Assembly: GCA_030248295.1 (NCBI GenBank)
Contig: JASANH010001652.1
Location: 434,001 to 498,000 of the forward strand
Length of the DNA: 64,000 nucleotides
From: Mesodorylaimus sp. YZB2_4
Taxonomy: Eukaryota; Nematoda; Enoplea; Dorylaimida; Dorylaimidae
Direction: 5' to 3'
In this document: positions 1 to 11,044 of the stretch, piece by piece
How the letters are laid out: each line of letters begins with the position of its first letter
Position numbering within the stretch: the first letter of the stretch is position 1
Translations under genes and position numbers: made by a program
The notes under the pieces: generated by a model
What the model saw: the letters and a program-made list of their open reading frames with translations, nothing else
Database searches by the model: none
What the model was told of the DNA's origin: nothing

Positions 1-491
1 CATGCCCCGTCCTGCTGGAAGACAATGTGAACTACGGTGCAAACGTGGGCTGGGGTCCATCCTTGTTTGGTAATTTCTATGGTGGTGGGAACGGTTTCAA
101 TCCCAACAAAGGCGGCTATCATTCGTGGGGTGGCAATGTCGGTTCGAATGGTATGGGCTTGCGTCGAGGACTAGGCATTGGGATCCCTGTGGGGGCGCGT
201 GTCCTAGGCCCCAAACAAGGGAATAACTGCCAAGACCCTACTTTTCAACAACAACAGCAATTTGAACAAAATCAAGGCCAATTTCAACAAGTCCCACCGC
301 GCAGTCAGCCAGGCACATTCAGAGATAGTATGATAAGCAATTCGGGTGGTGGACTGAGCCCGCAGCATTCTCAAATCACTGTCGTACAGTCAGCACCAGG
401 ACAAAATTGGTTCGCTATGCCAGCCCAACCGCAGACTTTTTACAACCCGCCTGGTCAGGTCGTGGAAAATTTTCGTCCATTTAATGGATAA
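1..491 (+). CDS. 3' end of a Gly/Asn/Gln-rich protein gene
   Basis: The frame is open from the left edge of the window to a TAA at 489-491, so this is the last exon or part of it; the true start lies outside. The visible protein begins with residues CPVLLEDN, then a Gly/Asn/Trp-rich section, a short poly-Gln tract (around base 245-265) and a Pro/Gln-rich tail. I see no catalytic motif and no membrane segment. Such composition is common in secreted structural or matrix proteins and in disordered RNA-binding proteins, but I do not recognise the family. The next gene downstream on the same strand (2324-2686) has a similar Pro/Gln/Asn/Gly-rich tail, so the two may be distant relatives; that is inference. 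Confidence 0.5.
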   Translation, partial: CPVLLEDNVNYGANVGWGPSLFGNFYGGGNGFNPNKGGYHSWGGNVGSNGMGLRRGLGIGIPVGARVLGPKQGNNCQDPTFQQQQQFEQNQGQFQQVPPRSQPGTFRDSMISNSGGGLSPQHSQITVVQSAPGQNWFAMPAQPQTFYNPPGQVVENFRPFNG

Positions 492-1024
492 TGTATAACT
501 TCTGGTAGTTTCAGTTTCTGCAGGATTATACACTTCGCTCGATCATAATTTTTTGCAGTCCTGCTTTGATTGTAGTAAATATCTTTCTTTTCTCAAGTGT
601 CTCGTGAGTATAGACTGGTCTCACCTTTTCTTACCGATGCAGAGGTCCTGTGTCGTACCACGTGTCAAGTGTTTCAGGAAAATATGAATCACTCGATTAT
701 TGGTTTTACTCTTTTGATATTTCTGTGTGAAAATTACGGAGGTAGGAGATTTTGCGATTTCTGTACGTGATACTGATTTGGATTGTTGTTTGTAATAGTG
801 GGCTCATTTCTTTTGCGATCGAAGGTATTGGAATATGGGCAAATGGAAGAGGAGAACGAGGACGGGCAGAAGGAAATGTCACACATTCTTGGAAAGCATA
901 GGCGTGAGTAATGAATGGTTCGACTTAGAGATATATACTTGATGTACCTTCGTGGCTAACTCTTCCATTCCCAACTCACAGCGAGCTCTCACACTGTCCG
1001 AGCCCCTTTTGTGGGTCTTAAAGA

Positions 1025-1210
1025 GGAGGCCGTGTGTAATCCTCGTGCCTGGAAGGCCGTGCCGAGTGGGAGAGAGTAATCGATACTATCTCCTGGCTGG
1101 GAAAGGTCAACCCCTCGGGATGATGTTTCAGCCGTAGATAGTCGCAAGACTTGCTTGCTTTAATTTTTGGGTCGGTCACCTCCCTCCTACGCCTGCCAGG
1201 CTTGGTTAAA
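1025..1210 (+). repeat. About 190-bp interspersed repeat, copy 1
   Basis: This stretch shares a long run of near-identity with 2024-2222 (same strand) and with 20725-20930 (opposite strand). The landmark is the shared GAGTGGGAGAGAGTAATCGA block, followed by the CTGGCTGGGA block and a GTCGCAAGACTTGC-like block. Three copies in 64 kb show that it is a dispersed element. No terminal repeat or RNA polymerase III box is clear. Confidence 0.75.
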
Positions 1211-1465
1211 TGTGCAAGCTCCCCATCAAAGTGACCCTAGTTTATCTACTTGGTTTCAAGCTTTCGAAGCAGTCCGCTAGCTTGGTGCACGAGCTAGGTG
1301 GATAGGTTGACAATGGCGGCTAGTTTGCACGAGTCAGTTTTTCAACCTACAGAGAAGACAGGGGTCCTGGACCTCCCAGGTGGCTGGAGCCTACGACTGA
1401 TGTTAGCCACTCGCCGCTGTATCTACATTGCCAGACACTACTTGACAGTAATTTACCAGTTTGAT

Positions 1466-1565
1466 AGCATATTCTGTAATCACAATGTCTAGTCGTGACA
1501 ATCTAGTGATAACGGGATAACGGAGTGGCGTCATAGATATGGCATATGCAACAGTAGCAGTCAAA
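1466..1565 (+). repeat. Repeat pair member, matches 4206-4310
   Basis: The block TATTCTGTAATCACAATGTC and the following GTGACAATCTAGTGAT are shared with 4206-4310, which lies in intron 2 of the acyl-CoA dehydrogenase gene. The similarity then continues with gaps through the CAGCAACAGTAG-like end. It is a short dispersed repeat of unknown type. Confidence 0.65.
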
Positions 1566-1799
1566 TTTCTTCAGTTTAGTGCTCGGTTAGTTGCAACACA
1601 TCTGGACGGAAAAGAAAACGATGTTTCAGTAAAGCTGTGGAAAGGTCAGGGAGCTGGTGCAAAATCTTCGAATGCTAGCGGGGGTGGAGTACGAACAGAA
1701 TCAGATCAGAACAGATCATTTCTGTTTATAGTAGCAGGAAGCTCCTGAGTCTCGAAACAGCAAAGCATATTTTATGCAACAGGTCGTGTCAAATTCATA

Positions 1800-2030
1800 C
1801 TCATAAGACACCTTGGTCTTACAGCAAATCGAATGACTCGTAGATTCACTCGTACCGCACTGATGAGACTGGCTAACAATAAGACACCAACAGGAGGTTA
1901 TCAGTGCAATTCACAAAAACAAAGGATGACAAGGGAGCCAGGTAGCGACCAGCAGCGATGTTGACTTAAGCCTAATAGGGCAAAGGCAATAGTGGCGCAC
2001 ATATCATGATTATCATGGCACTTGTAACCC
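1800..2030 (+). repeat. About 240-bp interspersed repeat, matches 45970-46212
   Basis: The order of blocks here matches 45970-46212: the TCGTACCGCACTGATGAGACT-like segment, GGTTATCAGTGCA, TTCACAAAAA, then the CCTAATAGGGCAAAGG-like segment and CATGGCAC. Here it runs directly into the about 200-bp repeat at 2024-2222, so the two may be halves of one longer element or one may have inserted next to the other. Confidence 0.65.
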
Positions 2031-2222
2031 TTACCCGGCAGGCCATGGCGAGTGGGAGAGAGTAATCGATACGCTCCCCTGGCTGGGACGCCAACCGTTG
2101 ATATTTCTAGGACAGGAATAGTCGCGAGACTTGCTTTCCTGCAGTCTGAGTTTTTGTCCACTTGACTTCGGTCGGCCACACTCTTTCCCACGCCTGTCTG
2201 CGTGGGTTGCACACTCAAACTG
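2024..2222 (+). repeat. About 200-bp interspersed repeat, copy 2
   Basis: This is the longest clean copy of the family also present at 1025-1210 and, inverted, at 20725-20930. It contains the GAGTGGGAGAGAGTAATCGA block, the CCCCTGGCTGGGA block and a terminal segment with CGGTCGGCC and ACGCCTG. Confidence 0.75.
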
Positions 2223-2323
2223 GATTTCACGTACCCCTTAAACCTCACCTTGACCACGTGGAAGAAGGTGTGTTTCCCTGACCAATAAAATGCATTGTGA
2301 GACTCCTCCCCTCAATTTTAGCC

Positions 2324-2686
2324 ATGCGTCAAGTGCATGTCATCACACGAGACTCGTTCGGTCAACAAGGCTACCCCTTCCGTGCAGTGCAAATATCGGA
2401 CGATGGCAGTGATCGATATTGGCAAGGTGCAGCCCCGCCTTTGATATTCGGTCAGGCGGCACCAGGGAACAAGGCCAATTATTGGAACGGAGTCGCTCAA
2501 CCAGTCCAATTCCCGAACATTGTGCAGCAAAACCAAGTCTATGATCACCTTCCCAAAACTGGTAGAGCAGACGGTGCTAATGAGGCTTACGTGTATCAGG
2601 CGTTCGCAGCACCACCCTTGCAACCTCGATCTGGTGCGCCGTTTGGCAACCCGCAATGGCAGCCTGTGCCCAATTTCGGTGGCTGA
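2324..2686 (+). CDS. Short Pro/Gln/Asn-rich protein, probably a last exon
   Basis: An ATG at 2324 opens a frame of about 120 codons to TGA at 2684-2686. The ATG is preceded at once by a good splice acceptor (CAATTTTAG ending at 2321), so the exon may start at 2322 and upstream coding exons may exist; I could not identify them. The product has regular Tyr-Trp and Pro/Ala-rich segments, ends in PVPNFGG, and has no hydrophobic segment or known motif. I do not recognise it. Its composition resembles the tail of the gene ending at 491. The reverse strand is also open here (2318-2689), but no acceptor or donor supports that reading. Confidence 0.4.
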   Translation: MRQVHVITRDSFGQQGYPFRAVQISDDGSDRYWQGAAPPLIFGQAAPGNKANYWNGVAQPVQFPNIVQQNQVYDHLPKTGRADGANEAYVYQAFAAPPLQPRSGAPFGNPQWQPVPNFGG

Positions 2687-2876
2687 CATTCGATCGATAG
2701 TTTACGACTGCCATAAAAATTAGACTCTCATAATCATGCATTTACAACAAAAATTGACAGAAGTCAAAACATGAGGCACAATTACCCAAACCAGTCCTGG
2801 CTGCATGCCATGCATGCAAAATTACCACATCATCATATGTACACTGACCCAAGCTATCAACGCTGATCATATATGC

Positions 2877-5800
2877 TTACTTCTTCTTCGGCATCTGGGG
2901 AAAAGTTCCCATGTACTTGCATATAATCGACAGCATGACTTCATCGGCCCCAGCACCAATCGATAACAGCCTCAAGTCGCGATAGAATCGAGTGACCATG
3001 CACCCGTCCGTGAAGCCCATACCACCAAAATATTGGAGACACGAGTCTGCGAGTTCACGCGCAAGGCGACCAGCTTTCAATTTGCACATGCTCGCCAATT
3101 TCGTCACATCTTCGCCTTTTAGATAGCGTCCTAAAAATGTCAAAGATACAAAGCCTGAATTTTATAATTGGGCATTTTCTTACCCAAAGCGCGATATACC
3201 ATAGATCGAAGGGCCTCGACTTCAGTTTGCAATTCGGCCATTCGAAAATGCACAACTTGAAAATCGAGTACTGACTGACCAAAAATTTTACGTTGCTTGG
3301 CGTAATCGATGGTCGATTGAATACAATCATCGAACGCCTTCAACACAGCCGCTGTGCCCCAAAGACGCTCATTTTGAAATTGGACCATTTGATAAACGAA
3401 ACCCATGCCCTCATCGCCGATCATGTACTTGGCGGGTACGCGAACATCGTCGAAAAAGAACTGAGTGGTGTCGCTGCTGTGCATGCCAAGCTTATTCTCA
3501 ATTTTCGTTCTGGTGATGCCTAAAACATGAAAAAAGTGGCTTAATTGGTCCATCTATAAACGATATGGCGCTGGACAGAAATCTGGCGCAAGCATGCTCT
3601 CCCTGGAAGACAGACGCTGCAACTGTATTATGTACGAGCACAGAGCAGGGGTAAACGAACCTCCTCTGGAATTGGCCACATAAAGAGCTGTCTGCGCATT
3701 TTATTTCCAATGCCTGTGACCTCACGCAAAAGAATGATTCACCCTTTCTCCCATAGTCCCATGGAGCTACGGTATGCAAATTCAAATTTAAAAAAATGGC
3801 GGGAAGATTTGGAGAAGTAACCGCAGTCACCACCCAGACTTTTCCCATGCACGCATACCTTTGGTATTCAGTGGCAAGCAGAACATGCTCTTGTTTCTGT
3901 GAGGACCATTGTCTGGACTTGTATTCACCAAAATGCACATCCAGTCGGCTTGCATGCCATTCGTGATCCACATTTTCTGTCCATTGATTATGTAATCATC
4001 ACCCGATCGTTTAGCGTGTGTCTTCAGACCAGCTACGTCCGAGCCTGCTCCTGGTTCTGATACACCGACGCAAGCCACAAAATCGCCGGATATGCTCGGA
4101 GCGAGGAACAAGCGTTTGAGTTCGTCGCTGCCGTAACTGAAAAAGGAACCAGTGAAGAGGGGGTGGGTGAAAGCAGGTTCTATTAGGAGCAGAGATCGAT
4201 ATCTGATCGAAACTGTATTCTGTAATCACAATGTCCACTCGTGACAATCTAGTGATGATGGGTGGCGCTACAGCTAGGGCATAAGTCATATATGCAGCAA
4301 CAGTAGGAACTAAGTTTTGGAAAATACAGGTTCATTCAATGAAAAGTTTGCAAGGAGATAAAATCTTTCTGAAACTATATTTTACCTTTGCAAGGAAAAG
4401 CTTTTAACCCTGAAATTGGTGTTGGCATGGGAACAAGAGAGATTGAACAGCAGGCACAAACTGGAAGCCTCAAAGTCTTCCACGGTTTGCGTAAAATACA
4501 GTTTCAGGCAGGTTCTCCTGGTGATAAGCTGCGAGCGATAAGCTAACTGGTGGATAGTGGGTGGAGCCGAAAATTTTGTACGGGAGGGGGTGGTAGAAAC
4601 ACGTGACTCTTGACTACCCATCTCCACTAGGAGGAAATGGAGAGCTAAGCTGGCTCAGCCAGCACCATAAGTCGGCAAGTCACCTCCCACTTCCACTTGT
4701 ACTGGGTCCAAAGCATGGGAAATGTCCATATCCGTATGTTTAGGGTTGGAGGGTAACCTAATTTGCATATACATACGCAAATTTTTCCGCCCGCCTCACT
4801 TTCTCCTGCTTTTCCATCAGACTCCACGGATAGAGGGAGGGAAGACATGTACAGGTGGGTGCCGTGTATATGCTGAGCTGAGCTGATCAAACCAAGGATT
4901 TTACCCCATATCCCACGGGTCCACCCCATGTTTTGTAGTTTGCAATTTCGACAGGCGCGCAGAGCCAAAAGAAATGGAGAGTCACATCTCCCATGCTTCT
5001 TGATTGAACGATGGTTCGTTTACGGCTACTTGGTTGTGGCTAGTTGAGCTCTGCCATCAGTGACCCCACTCACTTGGCCAAAGCGGGCGTTGCCATATCG
5101 GCTTGCACTCCGATGGCCATAGGCACTCCGCCGCAGTTGATATGCCCCGTCTCTTCGGCCACTGCCATTGCGTACGAGTAATCCAGTCCCAAGCCGCCGT
5201 AGTCGGTTGAACGGTGCACACCCAAGAATCCAGCACTGCCCAATTTCTTGAACACCTCGTGTGCTGGGAACTGTCTGGCTTTTTCCCATTCGTCGACGTG
5301 AGGGTTGATCTCTTTATCGATCAGCTAAAACTCAGGGCCACGTGAGACAGGTGATAAATATGCTAGGATGCATAAACAAGTCTGATAAGGACAATAAACC
5401 AGGTTTGATAGGACGCAAAAGCTGGCTGCCAGCAAGGAGACAAAAGCGCACACCCAGAGGGAAATCAGGACATGCTGTATGTCTTTCGCTTGGAGTAACC
5501 AGGCTAAACAGGACAGGATCAGACGGTGGGATCGAAACATTCTCACCGTGTCTGTACAAAAACCAAGAACTCTCTTCTAACCCTTTCTAAAAAAGCGAAT
5601 CACTGATGATTCATAAAACATGCACTGAGACATAGACCAGTGGCAGGTTTCAAACTCATCTTTGTCCCCAGGTCGCCCACAAACCTATGGGGAGCATTGG
5701 TGCATACTTCTGCATGCCACAGTAGATACACGGCACGCACTCCAGGCCAGAAGCCAAGGTCACGTGACTTGAAATGACTCCAAATGCCATGCGCGATTTC

Positions 5801-6061
5801 ATCATCCATTTTCCCAGCCCAACTCACCTTTCTCAACGCCTCTCGCATTCGAAAATGCTCTTGCGTAAAAATAAAATCCACCACGCCTTCTTCTTGTTCG
5901 ATAGCTTTCGATGATCTTGAAGAAGCTGCAGTGGCGGCTTCAGTCGCTTTCATAGAACCTCTTAAATTATACTTTTTCATAACTTTACTAATCGAGCTCG
6001 CAATCGTGCGTCCGGCAAAATTTGCTGACATTTTCAACATTTTGAGCAAATAACTGTCCAT
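2877..6061 (-). CDS. Acyl-CoA dehydrogenase, complete five-exon gene
   Basis: The product is predicted to be an FAD-dependent acyl-CoA dehydrogenase acting in mitochondrial beta-oxidation or branched-chain catabolism. Exons on the minus strand are 5828-6061, 5074-5324, 3859-4136, 3184-3519 and 2877-3130. All have GT..AG borders and agreeing phases, giving 450 residues, normal for the family. Residues 1 to about 60 are basic and Ser/Ala-rich, as in a mitochondrial targeting peptide. The acyl-CoA dehydrogenase signature GVSEPGAGSD lies near residues 186-195. The equivalent of the medium-chain enzyme's catalytic Glu is Ala (IGAGADE). A Glu sits instead in QNERLW (about residue 305), the place used by isovaleryl-CoA dehydrogenase. 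The C-terminal part carries FGGMGF and ends PQMPKKK. By memory of the family it is closest to the invertebrate 'probable acyl-CoA dehydrogenase 6' type. Introns are 503, 937, 339 and 53 nt. Confidence 0.93.
4206..4310 (+). repeat. Repeat pair member inside an intron, matches 1466-1565
   Basis: This lies in the 937-nt intron of the acyl-CoA dehydrogenase gene and shares TATTCTGTAATCACAATGTC and the following blocks with 1466-1565. It probably explains part of that intron's length. Confidence 0.65.
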
Positions 6062-6616
6062 ACACTTTACAAAATAATAAATTGCAATAAAAGGCGATGA
6101 ATGAATTGGAACACTCTAGGCAATCGCCCAGGCGACTTTGGATACTGTAGGCAACAAAATGGGCGATGCTGACTCAGAATAGCTGGGACACTAAAAATGC
6201 TGAAATGACAATAATTGAGCCCGATCCCTTTTGCCTTTCTTGTTTTCGGCCTCATTTTGCCCTACAAGGTCGTTTTTGCACGCCCTCCATTGATAAGGAC
6301 ATGCTCCTGTACCTGAGCATCAAATGTTAGGACCATTTGCGCGCGGAAGTCAAACGGCTGTAGTACTTTGGTAGTGATGGAGCTCTTCTTTCTTATTAGA
6401 CTGGCCGCACACAGCCTCCAAAGCAAGGTCAACTATGTGATGTGATCAAGGCCCACTGGGCCTGCCACAGAAATCAATGACAAATCAGGGCGTAGTACCA
6501 GACAAACGTGCAGACAGACAGGCCAACACCCACCCAGACGAAGCGGGATAAGAGGGAGCACTAGGGTACAAAACATTCGCTCTCCAAAAATGTCTAGCAC
6601 TAGAAGTCTAAAAAAA
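6062..6616. other. Intergenic spacer, no gene seen
   Basis: This is the spacer between the start of the acyl-CoA dehydrogenase gene and the 3' end of the Cys-rich gene; both lie on the minus strand. No coding frame with splice support and no repeat shared with the rest of the window was found. It should hold the promoter of the dehydrogenase gene near 6062-6200, but no clear TATA box is visible. Confidence 0.4.
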
Positions 6617-7852
6617 TCAGTAAGTCAGAAATCTCTTGCATTGAACGGCGTGAGTATCGATATCCTCCAGCTCGCTCAAAACGGTCAAAAATGATTTCAT
6701 ATCGCTTTTTTTCATGCGCAAATAAAGTCCGTATTCTCGGATCCCGCAACTATCCACTATTGATGGTTTATTGCAGTCCAAATGGCAGTTCATGACACTA
6801 AAATTGAACTTTGAAGAACATCCACTTAATTGACAATACTACCGTGCACTGTGAGGACCCGCAAGAATCGGATAAGGTGCAAAATTGCTTACTCGCAGAT
6901 GGTGTCCACCTGACCGACTGCATCCGTATTGTAATGAATGACGAATAGTTGAGACCCTCCATAATCTAAATCGATCAAGTCACGCGGATCGATATTTGCC
7001 CCACATTTGGAATCGCACGTGGACTGGGAAAGGGTGTCGTTAATGCAGTGCAAGGCGTCATCGCATTCTGCGAGAGAACAAGCCAAATCCAAAGTTAGCG
7101 ACATTTTTTGCAAACAGTAGGGTTTCTTTCCTGTGTCATACTCCGCTCTCTCCCTCCGAGATAAGCGCGACTGCTACAGCACAGCCTTTTACAGCCACTC
7201 CTTGCCAACAGGAATACCAAACCAGCAGCTTACCTTTAAAGCTGTCCCAATTTTTTGTAGCTTCGCAGAATAGATCAGTGGTGTAGTGCATTGCTTTGAC
7301 GATATTCCGAAGTTGAGACTTGGGACATAAATCGAAACATGCATCAGCGGTCCTGGCGGTGCTAAAAATGTCAGATTTCAACTGCTCTCTTGGGCAACTA
7401 CAGCCTGAAACCATATTTTACGCAGCAGTGCAATAGTGTGGCATTTCTTGTTCTGTTCTGTAGGTGGATGCCCTATTTCGCAAAGCTTAACTCCTTTTCC
7501 AAGCTAAAAGTTTGATTCGCCATCTACTAAACGCAAGTGGGTGCTACAGTTTCAGGTGAAGTTTACAGATGGGAAGTAGATTCCCTGAACGCAAATGAAT
7601 GAAGAGAAAACCACTTACGTGCACAACTCTGAAAAAAGCGACCCCATATTCTCTACGGACAGACGCTCCAACGGAAGAGTGAGCGATACATTTCCTTGAA
7701 GCATAGAGCTCTCGTTGGCAATCGACATCAATACGAGCTCAGCCATTTTATCCGCGTTTATCCGCGCCAAATTTTGCGATTTCAATTTTTCAGTCGTCCA
7801 GCAATTTTCGATGCATCCATCCGAGTCGACGAGAATGCTCTCCGTTGAAGCC
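6617..7852 (-). CDS. Cys-rich secreted-type protein, T20D4.11-like (DUF19), 5' end missing
   Basis: Four exons on the minus strand join in phase: 7619-7852, 7234-7361, 6893-7067 and 6617-6797. They end at TGA 6617-6619 and encode about 190 residues rich in spaced cysteines (CIENC, CFDLCPKSQL, CDDALHC, CDSKC, NCHLDC and others). The same four-exon plan, with identical phases, a shared CPKSQLR motif and a 181-nt last exon, is found at 37763-38909 on the other strand. This confirms both models. Cys spacing and size resemble the T20D4.11-like (DUF19) extracellular family known chiefly from nematodes; this is from memory and function is unknown. At least one upstream exon, expected to carry a signal peptide and end in phase 2, is missing. 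An ORF with a hydrophobic stretch at 8115-8315 was tried, but its donor is in the wrong phase. Confidence 0.75.
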
Positions 7853-9069
7853 CTGAAGCAAACGTGAGACAACGTGTAAGCAGAAGATCCGTGTTTCCTC
7901 GCATATTTTGGGGGAGATACAGAAATTAAGTGGGGCAAAGTCGCCAGATATTTAGTGAGGCCTGACGATAAGGCTTTCGAGGGGACTGTAACTGATCGAA
8001 ACTTCATTCTTCGCATCAATTACTCGTTACCATTCGGATGCACCTACATTGGCAGTCTTCCATGGCTACCATACCCACGCCCGTTCTTTAGAGCCAGGAA
8101 TGGGTACAAACTGATTACGCGCATGGACAGGACGAGTGAAGTCTATGGTTAACTGGACGAAGCTGGAAATGATATGACGGGGGACGGGTACAACGTCTGG
8201 TCCACGGGTGTGGAACTCTGACTAGCGCCATACCAGACTGCGCACAGACATATACTATTGCAAGAATATGCAGCCCCAATCTGCTATTGATTTCTAGCCT
8301 TCTGCCCGCTGTCATTTCTAGCCTTTGAGCAGCAGATTAATGATTGGGCTGTGTCTGAATTTGTGACCCCTCCTGCTAAGCCTTCATGACGCGTGCCCCC
8401 ACTTACCTTTCCGACTTTCCCTTCTCTTCTACATTCTTCTTCCATTCAAGTGAAGGTCTGCCACAGCAAGTTGCTGTTAACCCACAAATGCACAAGAATG
8501 CAATACACATCCAACATCCACTCATTTCCTGATCAGCAAGATCTGTTCTCCCAGCGCGAAGCCAAAATGAACAACGCTAACAGGTCGACGAAAGGCGGCA
8601 CAGTGAACGAAGAAAGATTGCCTTATTCGGGGTAGTGCGACAAAAGGAATAAACAAGCACATGTTCACCTAACTTCATCATGTCTCCTTATACAGCAGAA
8701 ATTAAAAACTGGTTGCACTACATGTGGGTGGTCAGTTGGATTCTCAAATTGCGTCAGTTCGCAAATAACCTCAACATCCCACGTCTAAAAATTCCAAATG
8801 GTTGCTGTCTAAAAATTTTGGAATCAGCGGCTATAAAATCTGTCTGTCATTTGTCATTTCCAACTGTCATTTGGTTACAGTTACTAGTTTAAATTTGTTA
8901 TAAGCAGGTACTTCCAGCGAAGTTGTCTGCTGCAGGCGGGAAAACGTCAACGCACAAGCAGGGACTTCTGGCTGGACTGGACAATATGCACTCGCACAGT
9001 ATTGTACTGTATTGTATTCTGTGTCGCGTTTGATCATTTTTTATAACATATTCATTGAAACAAGCTAAA
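7853..9069. other. Spacer between divergent genes
   Basis: This segment must contain the unidentified 5' exon of the minus-strand Cys-rich gene and the promoter of the plus-strand YJU2B gene. Open frames here are short and lack splice support. No repeat shared with other parts of the window was found. Confidence 0.35.
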
Positions 9070-10777
9070 ATGGTGAGTTTTTTAACTGTTTAGTTTTCAG
9101 TTTTCTAACCTCGCCTCCTCATCAAATAATTTGATTATGTTACCTTTTTTGCGATTCATCGACCTATTAACATTGGACATTCTGTATGTTTAGGGTGAAC
9201 GCAAAGGAACCAACAAATATTATCCTCCCGACTATGACCCTCGTCGTGGTGGTCTCAATAAATTCATGGGCACTCATGCCCTTCGTGAACGGGCGAGGAA
9301 AATCCATTTGGGAATCCTGATCATTCGCTTCGAAATGCCCTTCAACGTTTGGTGCGAAGGATGTAACAACCATGTGGGAATGGGTGTAAGGTATAATGCC
9401 GAGAAGAAGCAAGTTGGCATGTATTATACAACACCTATTTTCGAATTTCGAATGAAATGTCATCTATGTGATAATTATTTTGTTATGCGGACTGATCCTG
9501 AGGTAAGTGGAAACTGAGGTTTGACGAAATCTCTAGATTTTCTTAACTTCGAATCTCTGTAATTGGTTCACTTATTTGTCCAGCACTTCGATTATGAATG
9601 CGCGGAAGGACTTCGGCGACAAGAACGACGATGGGATATGTCAGAAAACGAACAGATCGCCTCAATGGGTATTGCTCTATTCTTAAAATTCTTTTTCCAA
9701 GTTCTTGTTAAAAAATCCTTTTTTAGAAAAAGAAAAAAGCAGAAAGCTCGCTGCTGATGCCATGTTCAAACTCGAACACGTAGAAAGTGACCACGCTAAA
9801 GCTAAAGCTGCTGGACCGGAAATCGAAAGATTAGAAGCCTTTCAAGACCGTATGAAGGATGATTTTGCCCGCAATCAGGAGCTGCGACGGATGTTCCGGG
9901 TATGTTTTTCTGCGATATTTGTTTTGATGAAAACAGTCAAAAATATGTCCCTTGAGTGGGGATCGAACTCACTCCTATGGTTTGTAGTCCAGCCTTGAGC
10001 CTTTTGATTGCAAATTCTTATCATCAGCGTCCCTGGTGCTGATTTCAGATCTGTATGGCCCAACATGATTTTCTTAGTCACGTAGCCAGCAGTCAGAAGA
10101 TTGCATTTACTGTCCTAACTAACTTTTGCATTTTATTACAGACCCGAAAGAAAGAACTTAAAAAAGAAGCCGAAATCGATAAAGATCTGTTGACCAGATC
10201 ATCACTGGACATCGCCCTTGTTCCCGAAACTGAGGACGATCGACGCCTGGCATCCATGATTGCTAAATATCGTACTGTACAAGGTGTCGATGAGAAACGG
10301 CGGAAGACGTTGGAGCGGCTTGACAAGAAATCCATTTTCACCTCATCACTGAAACAAACGTTAATTAGAAAGCGACCATATGCAGAGCCTTCGATTTCAT
10401 CTGCGTCTTCATCGTCGAGTGCGACTGATGCTGAGTCGAGCAAGACCAAGAACATGGAAACATTGAAAGAAGGTTTGCGAGAATCAAGAGTGTCATCAAA
10501 ACTTTTGAAATTAGATCGCGATTTGGAGCAGCAACAGGCAACGACGTCTTCGCTGGTGATCAAGAAGAAGAATGCTGGTAAATCGGAGTCGAATTCAACG
10601 GATGATGGACGACTGATGACTCGTTCCTTATCGACGACAGGCGATAATGATTCGAGTACTAGTGCAACTTCGATCACGAGTGGTCGTCGAGGGAATAATT
10701 TGATGCTGATTGGCCAAAGCTACGGAGGATCGAGTGAGAGTGGTAGTAGCGGCGGAGAGAGTCCTGAAAAGGAGTAG
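9070..10777 (+). CDS. YJU2B: YJU2B/CCDC130-type splicing factor
   Basis: This is a complete five-exon gene of 401 residues, a nuclear protein of the CWC16/Yju2 family linked to the spliceosome. The first coding exon carries only the ATG (9070-9072) before GTGAGT. Then follow 9194-9502, 9584-9668, 9727-9899 and 10142-10777, all phase-compatible. The N-terminus begins MGERKGTNKYYPPDYDP, the signature of the CCDC130 branch rather than YJU2 proper (which begins MSERK). Two CxxC pairs at about residues 55-58 and 90-93 form the expected zinc site. The IIRFEMPFNVWC and VGMGVRYNAEKK blocks are conserved. A charged helical region follows, then LVPETEDDRRLA, and a disordered Ser-rich tail typical of the family. 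The antisense frame at 10093-10677 is a shadow of the Ser-rich exon. Introns are short except the last (242 nt), which holds a tRNA-like B-box sequence on the minus strand. Confidence 0.96.
9940..10060 (-). repeat. Possible tRNA-derived SINE fragment in an intron
   Basis: Read on the minus strand, the intron has GAGTTCGATCCCCACTC, a good B-box and T-arm-like segment, preceded by a GGACTACAAACC anticodon-loop-like segment. A complete tRNA fold is not apparent. It is most likely a SINE remnant rather than a tRNA gene. Confidence 0.3.
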
Positions 10778-10966
10778 CGTGGCTGTGATCTGAAGTTTGG
10801 GTGTACGATGTCAGATGACGTGTAGTTTCTGGTTACTACAGTTCGTAGTACAACTGCCGCCATTGATATGTTCTGTTCATAGTGTGCTCACATCGGCGTG
10901 TGGGCGGTTTATCAAATACTTATCACGGCTTCTTTGTATTGCCACTTGATTGCATCATCTTTGTTG

Positions 10967-10986
10967 ACGAGGTGATACCACCTCGT
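10967..10986. promoter_or_regulatory. Perfect 8-bp hairpin upstream of the first GNAT gene
   Basis: ACGAGGTG and CACCTCGT form perfect inverted arms around the 4-nt loop ATAC, about 60 nt upstream of the ATG at 11045. It could be a 5'UTR stem-loop or a dimeric factor site. Function is inferred from position only. Confidence 0.3.
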
Positions 10987-11044
10987 GGGTGCATACAAGG
11001 CAAGGGCGTTGCGAACGTTTTTCATGTGCTTGCGTGATTGAGAA

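Noticed and set aside
8115-8315. Signal-peptide-like minus-strand frame as the missing first exon of the Cys-rich gene at 6617-7852
   Set aside because: The hydrophobic stretch is suitable, but the available donor (GTATGG) leaves phase 1, while phase 2 is required to join 7852.
10093-10677. A 194-codon frame on the minus strand opposite the last YJU2B exon
   Set aside because: It mirrors the Ser-rich, GAT/TCG-rich coding exon, and its composition is a by-product of the sense codons. There is no splice signal or motif.
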